A stretch of 64,000 nucleotides of DNA, from the NCBI GenBank assembly GCA_050245915.1, contig JBFWWZ010000004.1, forward strand, positions 1 through 64,000. The letters are read 5' to 3'. This document shows positions 57,302 through 64,000 of this stretch, one piece after another. Position 1 is the stretch's first letter; each line of letters starts with the position of its first letter. The DNA is from JBDSKH01 sp050245915. GTDB lineage: Bacteria; Actinomycetota; Actinomycetes; Actinomycetales; Microbacteriaceae. The position numbers and the translations under genes were made by a program. A model generated the notes under the pieces. That model did not search any database. It was not told the DNA's origin and worked only from the letters and a program-made list of their open reading frames with translations.

Positions 57302-59232
57302 ATGGTGACTCTGTCCTCCGGGTCGAGCCACAACGCGTCGCCGGGCGACACGTCGAATGCCGAGTAGAACACGTCGATGTTACGGACGATCTGATTGCAG
57401 CGGAACTCGTTCGGCGAATGCGGGTCGATGGAGAGCAGCCGCAGCGCCTCCTCGTCGCGCAGCTTGATCTGCCAGGCCTGCGCCCAGCTCAGGAAGAACC
57501 GCTGCGCGCCGGTCAGCCCGTCGATGACGGGCGGCTCCGCACCAGACAGCGACAGCACGTACGCCTTCCACGCGATGCCGAGACCGCCGAGGTCGCCGAT
57601 GTTCTCGCCGATCGTCAGGTCGCCCTTGACGTGGTGCCCGGGCAGCTGCGCCGGCTCCAGTGCGTCGTACTGGGCGATCAGGGATGCCGTGCGGTCCTCG
57701 AATGCGGCCCGGTCCTCCGCGGTCCACCAGTCCGTGAGCCGTCCGTCGCCGTCGTACTGCGACCCCTGGTCGTCGAAGCCGTGCCCGATCTCGTGGCCGA
57801 TGACCGCGCCGATCGCGCCGTAGTTGGCCGCCGCATCCCGGCTCTCGTCGAAGAAGGGGTACTGCAGGATCGCCGCAGGGAACACGATCTCGTTGAACCC
57901 GGGGTTGTAGTACGCGTTGATCGTCTGGGGGGTCATGAACCACTCGTCGCGGTCGATCGGCTTGCCGATCTTGCCGAGCTCCCGCTGGAACTCGAACTCG
58001 GTGGTCGCGCGCACGTTCGCCAGCAGGTCGTCGGGCACGATCTCGAGCGAGGAGTAGTCGCGCCATTTCACCGGGTAGCCGATCTTGGGCGTGAACTTCG
58101 ACAGCTTCTCGAGGGCGCGCTCGCGGGTGGCCGGGGTCATCCACTCGAGGGTCTCGATGCTCTCGCGGTAGGCGGCGACGAGGTGGGCGACCAGGTCATC
58201 CATGGCGGTCTTGGCGCTCGGGCTGAAGTGACGTTCGACGTAGATGCGGCCGACCGCCTCGCCCATGCTGCCTTCGACGAGCGAGACGCCGCGCTTCCAG
58301 CGGGCGCGCAGCTCGGGCGTGCCGGTGAGGGTCTTGCCGTAGAAGTCGAAGTTGGCCTGCACGACCTCGGCGTGCAGGTACGGCGCCGACGACCGGATGA
58401 TCTGCCAGCGCAGCCAGTCCTTCCAGGCGTCGAGCCGGTCGGCGGTGAGCAGGCCGGCGAGGCCCTCGACGAAGGTGGGTTCGCGCACCACCACTTCGGC
58501 GAACGAGCCGGCCGGGACGTCGAGCGCGTCGAGCCAGGTGCCGAGGTGCTCGCCGCCGAGCGCGGCGACATCGGCCCAGTGCATCGGGTTGTAGGTCGCC
58601 TGGCTGTCGCGGGTGCGCACGTTGTCCCAGTGGTGCCCGGCGATCGCGGTCTCGAGGTCGAAGACCCGCTGTGCCCGCTCGCCCGCCTCGCTCAGCCCCG
58701 CCATCCCGAGCATGCGCTCGAGGTGCGCGCGGTACGCCTGGCGGATCTCCGCGAACTTCTCGTCGCGGAAGTACGACTCGTCGGGCAGGCCGATGCCGCC
58801 CTGCTCGAGGAACACCAGGTAGCGCTCGGGGTCGCCGGGGTCGTTGTCGACGAACGCCTGCAGGAAGCCGCCCGACCCCTGGCGCTCGAGCCGCCCCAGT
58901 TCCCGCACGAGCGACGGGATGCTGTCGACAGCCTCGACCGCGGCGAAGTCCGGCTCGAGCGCGGTCCAGCCGCGCTGCTCGATGCGCTCCTCATCCATGA
59001 AGCTGGTGTAGAGGTCGCCGACCTTGCCGTCGTCCTCCTCGATGATCGCCCGCACCGCCTTCTCGGCCTCTTCCGCGAGCATGTAGAACGAGCCGTACCT
59101 GGCCTTGTCGCTCGGGATCTCGGTGCGCGCGATCCACCTGCCGTTCACGTGACGGAACAGGTCGTCCTGCGGGCGGACCGCCGGATCCAGTTCGTCGAGC
59201 TCGATGCCGGCGGTGAGAGGCGAGTCGGTCAT
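57295..59232 (-). CDS. M13 family metallopeptidase (neprilysin-like)
   Basis: Zinc endopeptidase of 645 residues, the usual size of bacterial PepO. N-terminal domain VRPQDDLFRHVNGRWIARTE, then INAYYNPGFNEIVFPAAILQ, the zinc site VIGHEIGHGFDDQGSQYDGDG near residue 490 and the third ligand in GENIGDLGGLGIAWKAY. Final CNQIVRNIDVFYSAFDV is typical of the family. No signal peptide, so cytosolic. ATG at 59232 gives the standard N-terminus. It lies 15 bases after the MarR-like gene. Confidence 0.93.
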   Translation of the reverse strand: MTDSPLTAGIELDELDPAVRPQDDLFRHVNGRWIARTEIPSDKARYGSFYMLAEEAEKAVRAIIEEDDGKVGDLYTSFMDEERIEQRGWTALEPDFAAVEAVDSIPSLVRELGRLERQGSGGFLQAFVDNDPGDPERYLVFLEQGGIGLPDESYFRDEKFAEIRQAYRAHLERMLGMAGLSEAGERAQRVFDLETAIAGHHWDNVRTRDSQATYNPMHWADVAALGGEHLGTWLDALDVPAGSFAEVVVREPTFVEGLAGLLTADRLDAWKDWLRWQIIRSSAPYLHAEVVQANFDFYGKTLTGTPELRARWKRGVSLVEGSMGEAVGRIYVERHFSPSAKTAMDDLVAHLVAAYRESIETLEWMTPATRERALEKLSKFTPKIGYPVKWRDYSSLEIVPDDLLANVRATTEFEFQRELGKIGKPIDRDEWFMTPQTINAYYNPGFNEIVFPAAILQYPFFDESRDAAANYGAIGAVIGHEIGHGFDDQGSQYDGDGRLTDWWTAEDRAAFEDRTASLIAQYDALEPAQLPGHHVKGDLTIGENIGDLGGLGIAWKAYVLSLSGAEPPVIDGLTGAQRFFLSWAQAWQIKLRDEEALRLLSIDPHSPNEFRCNQIVRNIDVFYSAFDVSPGDALWLDPEDRVTIW

Positions 59233-59246
59233 ACCTGCGAGCCTAA

Positions 59247-59693
59247 CTAGCGTTCCGTGCCCTTCCACCGCGCCCAGAGACGCGGCATCTCCGCCTGCAG
59301 GAACCGGAAGAACTCCGACATCTCCTGGATGCGGTCGCGGGGCCCGCCCTCCGGCAACTCGGCGAGCGCCGCGTCGAGCACCGCGACGATGTGGCCGTAG
59401 CGGTCCTGGGTGAGGGTGGCCGCGTACCAGGGGATCGGCGGGAGCGCGTAGACGTGCTTGCGCGTACCCGGAACCGTGGACGCGCGCACGAAGCCGAGCG
59501 TCTGCAGGTACCGCACGGCACCCGAGATCGCGGCGGGGCTGGCGTCGAGCTGCGCGGAGAGCTCAGCCGAGGTGAGCGCCCCCTCCGGGCTGACGGTGAG
59601 CGCCATGATGACGCGGGCAGGCATGCGCGGGAAGCCCTGCGCGGCCAGTTCGGCCGCCATCAGGGCTCCCGCGCGCTCGACCCCGTCGCTCAT
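59247..59693 (-). CDS. GbsR/MarR-like transcriptional regulator
   Basis: Winged-HTH regulator of 148 residues. The HTH is at about 30-75 (ALTSAELSAQLDASPAAISG, then AVRYLQTLGFV), followed by a dimerising helix region. It follows the exporter permease and ATPase genes, overlapping the permease stop by 4 bases, so it is the third gene of the exporter operon and likely controls it. The drug or stress signal is unknown. Confidence 0.87.
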   Translation of the reverse strand: MSDGVERAGALMAAELAAQGFPRMPARVIMALTVSPEGALTSAELSAQLDASPAAISGAVRYLQTLGFVRASTVPGTRKHVYALPPIPWYAATLTQDRYGHIVAVLDAALAELPEGGPRDRIQEMSEFFRFLQAEMPRLWARWKGTER

Positions 59694-61293
59694 GTCGCCA
59701 CGTCTCGCCGACGGAAGGCGACCGCGCCGAGAGCGACGGCCGCCAGCGCGATCGCGCCGAGCACGATCGACGGGATCCCGTCATCGGTCGGGAGCGCCGG
59801 CACGTTCGCGATCGGGCTGAGCGCCTTCACCGCCTCCTCGTCGAGACCCAGCAGACCACCGAACATCCCGATGGCCGCCAGCACCCCGTAGACCCCCCAG
59901 CCCAGCGCGATCGCCGCGCGCGGCAGCAGCCCGACGAACAGGGCCGTGAGACCGACGAAGGAGAGCACCGCAGGCAGCGCGGCCACCGCCGAGCCGATCG
60001 AGAGCCAGGCATCGTCGGGGTCGTCGACCGCCGCGAAGGAGATGGCGGCGGCTGCTCCCGTCGCGACCAGCACCACCGTCACGGTCAGCGCCCCGACGAG
60101 GGTGAAGGAGAGCAGCCATGCGGAGCGGGAGCGCGGCGTCGCCAGAACCGCCTCGAGGCGGCCCTCCGCCTCCTCCTCCCGCAGACGCAGCACCGCCTGC
60201 ACCCCGGCGGCGGCCGCCACGCCGGCGACGATCACGAAGACGGCGATCAGCAGCACCCTCCCCACGTCGGACGCCGCCGTGTGCCCGAGACTCTGCAGGA
60301 TCTGCTGGATCTGCGGGTTGTCGATGTTCGCGTCGGCGATCGCCCGCACGAGCGATCCGAGCGCGAGGCCGAAGAGCGCAGACCCGCCCGCCCAGGCGAC
60401 CAGCGTGGGCCATTGCAGCCGCCAGGCCAACGCGAGCGGTGACGAGAACCCGGGCAGGGCACCCGCGCGACCGGAGCCCTCCGGCAGCAGGCTCGCGCCG
60501 AGCTCGCGGCGGGCGTGCACGACCAGGGCGACGACGAGCGACACGGCGGCGAGCGCCGCGATCCAGCCGACCGGCGCCCAGTCGTCCACGGTGAACGCCA
60601 TCGTGTGCTGCCCCCAGCCGATCGGCGAGACGAAGCTCGGCCACGCGGGTTCCAGCGTCAGGTTCGGGATGTCGGCGCGGCCGAGCGCGTCACCCGCGGC
60701 GCGCAGCGCGTAGGCCCCCAGCACGAGCACCACCCCGGCGCCGTTCGCGGCGCGGGAGGTCGCGGTGAGCTCTCCGGCGATCATCGTCACCCCGAGGAAG
60801 GCGAGGCCGAGCAGGGCCAGCGCGACGGCGCTCAGGATGGCGCCCCCGGCATCCAGCCCGGCCGAGAGGTACCCGCCGGTGGCGAGCACGGCGAACAGCC
60901 CGTTGGCGATCAGGCCGAGCACGAGGGTCGCCAGCGGCGGCGCGAGCCGTGACACCGGGGTCGCCTGCACCAGTTCGCGACGCCCGCTCTGCTCGTCCGC
61001 GCGACCGTGCCGGGTCGCCAGGAACACGTTCATCAGCCCGATGGTCACCGCGAGGAACGCGAACGACTGGAAGTGCACGGCCGAACCGAGCGAGTCGCCG
61101 TTCGGGATGCCGCGCAGCGCCAGGAGCGCGGGGGTCGCGAGGGCGACGCTCAGGATGCCCGCACGGCCTTCCGCGTCGCCGTACTCGCTGACCACGGCCT
61201 GGGCTGCGACGGTGAGCAGCAGTACGGTGCCGGCGATCCAGATCGGCAGGGTGAGGCGGTCACGCCTCACCTGCTGCAGCAGGATGCGGACCA

Positions 61294-61297
<4 letters not shown>
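59690..61297 (-). CDS. ABC-2 type exporter permease
   Basis: Membrane protein of 535 residues with about 12 helices in two similar halves, like the polyketide or drug exporter permeases of actinobacteria. N-terminus VRILLQQVRRDRLTLPIWIA; second half begins near ALAWRLQWPTLVAWAGGSAL at about residue 285. It pairs with the ATPase at 61294-62184, whose stop overlaps the GTG start at 61297. ATG 61294 is an alternative start one codon on. Substrate unknown. Confidence 0.9.
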
Positions 61298-62184
<887 letters not shown>

Positions 62185-62242
62185 GAACGGTGAGCGTACG
62201 CGTCTTTCACTATTTTGTGAAGATACCGAACGTCGCGCGGGC

Positions 62243-63319
62243 TCAGGATGCCGGCGCCGGCCCCGTCGTCGTCCCGATCCGCAGTTCGCTGTGCAGCGAG
62301 GCGGGCGCGTCCCCGCGTTCCGCGAGGGCCGACAGCACCGCCGCGGCCGCCAGCCGCCCCTTCTCGACGGCGGGCTGCACGAGGGTCGTCAGGATCCCCT
62401 CGATCGCCCCCTCGAGCCGCACCCCGTCGAACCCGAGCACGCTGACATCCCGCGGCACCTCGAGCCCCAGCTGCTCGGCCGCCCGGATCACCCCGACGGC
62501 CAGCAGGTCGCTCTGGGCCACGATCGCGGTCGGCCGCCCGGACGCGGGGACATCGAGCAGCTCGCGCGCCAGCCGTGCTCCCTCGTCGACACTGCTGCCG
62601 GAGGCGGAGTAGGCGACCGCGTCGGGCAGCACCTCCCGCACGCCGGCCAGTCGCTCGATGGTGGTGTGGGCGGCGGATGCGGCGAGCCGCGCCGGGGTGA
62701 CCTCGCCGCGGGTGCGCGCGGAGTCGAGCGGGAGGGTGATGACGGCGACGCGGCGGTGTCCCAGCCCGCGCAGGTGCTCGGCGCCGCGCCGGCTGGCGTC
62801 GCGGTTGTCCAGGTCGATGGCGACCACGTCATCCATCGGCATCGCCTCGATCGCGACGACGGGCACGCGGCGGCGGCGGAGCGCCGCCACGGACGGCGCG
62901 ACGTCGGTGCTGCAGCCGAGCAGGATCGCCGCGTCGATCGGGGCGGCGGCGAGGTCGATGCCCGCGTCGCGGTTCGGATAGGTGGAGACGCGCGGGATGA
63001 CGAGCAGCCCGAGCCGCTCGTCGCCGAGCCCGTCGCCGATGCCGTCGAGCAGCGCGAGGTTCATCGGGTCGCGGAAGGTGTCGGCGAGCGAGTCCTCGGT
63101 GACGACGCCGATCACCCCGGTGCTGCCGCGGCGGAGCGACCGCGCAGTGGGGTCGGGTCCGGCGTAGTCGAGTTCGGCGGCTGCCGCCTGCACGCGCTCC
63201 CGCATCGCCTCGGAGACGGGCCCGCGGCCGCTGAAGACGAGCGAGGCGGTGGAGACCGAGACCCCGGCCCGCGCCGCGACCGCGGCGAGCGTGGGGCGCG
63301 TGCTTGCCCGGTCGTCCAT
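62243..63319 (-). CDS. LacI-family transcriptional regulator
   Basis: LacI repressor of 358 residues: HTH PTLAAVAARAGVSVSTASLV at 9-28, hinge region near 60, ligand domain with VLGFDGVRLEGAIEGILTTL near 300 and IVAQSDLLAVGVIRAAEQLG. It diverges from an MFS transporter gene, and two abutting 14-base palindromes fill the gap. It most likely represses itself and the transporter until a sugar binds. Confidence 0.92.
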   Translation of the reverse strand: MDDRASTRPTLAAVAARAGVSVSTASLVFSGRGPVSEAMRERVQAAAAELDYAGPDPTARSLRRGSTGVIGVVTEDSLADTFRDPMNLALLDGIGDGLGDERLGLLVIPRVSTYPNRDAGIDLAAAPIDAAILLGCSTDVAPSVAALRRRRVPVVAIEAMPMDDVVAIDLDNRDASRRGAEHLRGLGHRRVAVITLPLDSARTRGEVTPARLAASAAHTTIERLAGVREVLPDAVAYSASGSSVDEGARLARELLDVPASGRPTAIVAQSDLLAVGVIRAAEQLGLEVPRDVSVLGFDGVRLEGAIEGILTTLVQPAVEKGRLAAAAVLSALAERGDAPASLHSELRIGTTTGPAPAS

Positions 63320-63334
63320 GGAGCGCTATCGTAC

Positions 63335-63362
63335 TCGAAACGATTCGATCGAATCGATTCGA
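63335..63362. promoter_or_regulatory. two abutting LacI-type operators
   Basis: TCGAAACGATTCGA (63335-63348) and the perfect palindrome TCGAATCGATTCGA (63349-63362) lie end to end between the divergent LacI and MFS genes, centred 14 bases apart. The form matches LacI/GalR sites (CG in the centre, A/T-rich flanks). Confidence 0.75.
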
Positions 63363-63376
63363 CCCCCTTGCACCGG

Positions 63377-64000
63377 ATGAGCACCATGAGCACTGTCGCC
63401 GCCCCCGCCCGCCCCGCCTACGCCGCGGCCTGGCGCAACGCGATCTTCGTGGTCTTCGCCCTCAACGGGATGGGCGCCTCCGCGTGGATCAGCCGCATCC
63501 CCAGCATCCGCGACCAGCTCGGGCTGACCGTCACCGAGGTCGGGATGATGCTCTTCGGCGTCTCGGTCGGGGCCATCATCGGCATGGTCCTCTCCAGTCA
63601 CGTCGTGCACTGGCTCGGCGAGCGCCGGGTGATCCTGATCTTCCTCGCCGGCTGCGGGCTGTCGCTCCTGGTGGTCGGCGTCGGCGTCACCGTGCTCGGC
63701 AGCTTCGCCGTCACCATCGCCGGCTTCGCGCTCTACGGTGCCGCCACGGGCATCTGCGACGTCGGCATGAACGTCTCCGGCGCCGGCGCCGAACGCGCCA
63801 ACCGGCGCAACATCATGCCCTGGTTCCACGCCTGCTGGAGCCTCGGCACGGTTGTCGGCTCCGCGATCGGGGCGGCGATGGCGTTCGCCCACGTCGACGT
63901 GCTGGTGCACCTCGGGGCGGTCGGCGTGCTGCTCATCGTGGGGGCGATCATCCTCATCCGCTGGATCCCGACCGACGCCGCCCTCGCCGAGGAGCACGGC
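63377..64000 (+). CDS. MFS transporter (partial, N-terminal part)
   Basis: Major facilitator transporter cut by the window end; 208 codons are visible. Basic start, then about six hydrophobic helices (first at 18-45, RNAIFVVFALNGMGASAWIS), with the motif GERRVILIFLAGCG and GAATGICDVGMNVSGAGAER near residue 118 typical of the YbjJ/sugar-MFS group. ATG 63377 or ATG 63386 three codons on may start it. Probably regulated by the divergent LacI gene; substrate unknown. Confidence 0.87.
   Translation, partial: MSTMSTVAAPARPAYAAAWRNAIFVVFALNGMGASAWISRIPSIRDQLGLTVTEVGMMLFGVSVGAIIGMVLSSHVVHWLGERRVILIFLAGCGLSLLVVGVGVTVLGSFAVTIAGFALYGAATGICDVGMNVSGAGAERANRRNIMPWFHACWSLGTVVGSAIGAAMAFAHVDVLVHLGAVGVLLIVGAIILIRWIPTDAALAEEHG

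Overview
The window is high-GC DNA (about 70%) from an actinobacterium. Gene content and protein style point to the family Microbacteriaceae, most likely Microbacterium or a close relative. Supporting signs are actinobacterial PutA, an actinobacterial ATP-type PfkA, an HtaA/HmuT heme-uptake pair under a DtxR-type box, GTG/TTG starts, ATGA-type gene overlaps, short leaderless promoters and many LacI, ROK and GntR sugar regulators. The placement rests on sequence style, not on a marker gene. I found no rRNA, tRNA, CRISPR array, phage or insertion sequence.

Layout. 1-3710: a partial membrane protein, then the three-gene ATP-grasp / alpha-E / transglutaminase operon. 3745-7386: LacI regulator, aldo/keto reductase, VOC protein and a covalent-flavin alditol oxidase. 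7394-9443: a rhamnose-type promoter with two LacI-type operators drives a fused gene (start of a sugar ABC ATPase joined in frame to the end of rhamnulokinase), followed by an L-lactate dehydrogenase. 9460-16184: a sugar or sugar-acid locus with an enolase-superfamily dehydratase, a FadR-type regulator, a mutarotase, a CUT1 ABC transporter without its ATPase, and an aldo/keto reductase; two matching palindromes mark its promoters. 16216-17953: heme-uptake genes hmuT and htaA, without hmuUV. 17992-24727: small hydrolases, two DDN-like proteins, an acyl-CoA dehydrogenase-like protein, LtrA, kynureninase and a Gfo/Idh/MocA oxidoreductase. 24738-34919: PHP protein, ornithine cyclodeaminase plus dimethylargininase with a divergent Lrp regulator, YbaK, a small GntR, an exported gene trio, and PutA with a divergent LysR. 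35099-41530: a ROK-controlled import and GH4 phospho-glycosidase operon. 41546-49621: FMN reductase/MarR pair, FAD desaturase-like oxidoreductase, two small paralogous proteins, thioesterase, DNA glycosylase, pfkA and an acryloyl-CoA-reductase-like gene. 49618-53958: a heme-biosynthesis neighbourhood. 54158-64000: a sortase-anchored repeat protein, a class-A beta-lactamase fold protein, an M13 peptidase, an ABC drug exporter with its regulator, and a LacI/MFS pair cut by the window edge.

The most striking pattern is erosion. The rhamnose operon appears collapsed by an internal deletion that left its promoter, a chimeric gene and the last gene. The heme cluster keeps long open frames for HemE and HemC, but both have lost residues needed for catalysis, and between them only a C-terminal scrap resembling the HemG oxidase remains. 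A DtxR-boxed heme-uptake pair elsewhere in the window fits an organism that imports heme, although its own permease and ATPase genes are missing here. Together these suggest a strain moving towards heme auxotrophy, or heme proteins taking on a new role.

REP-like short inverted repeats sit between gene ends at four places and supply stop codons to the flanking genes.
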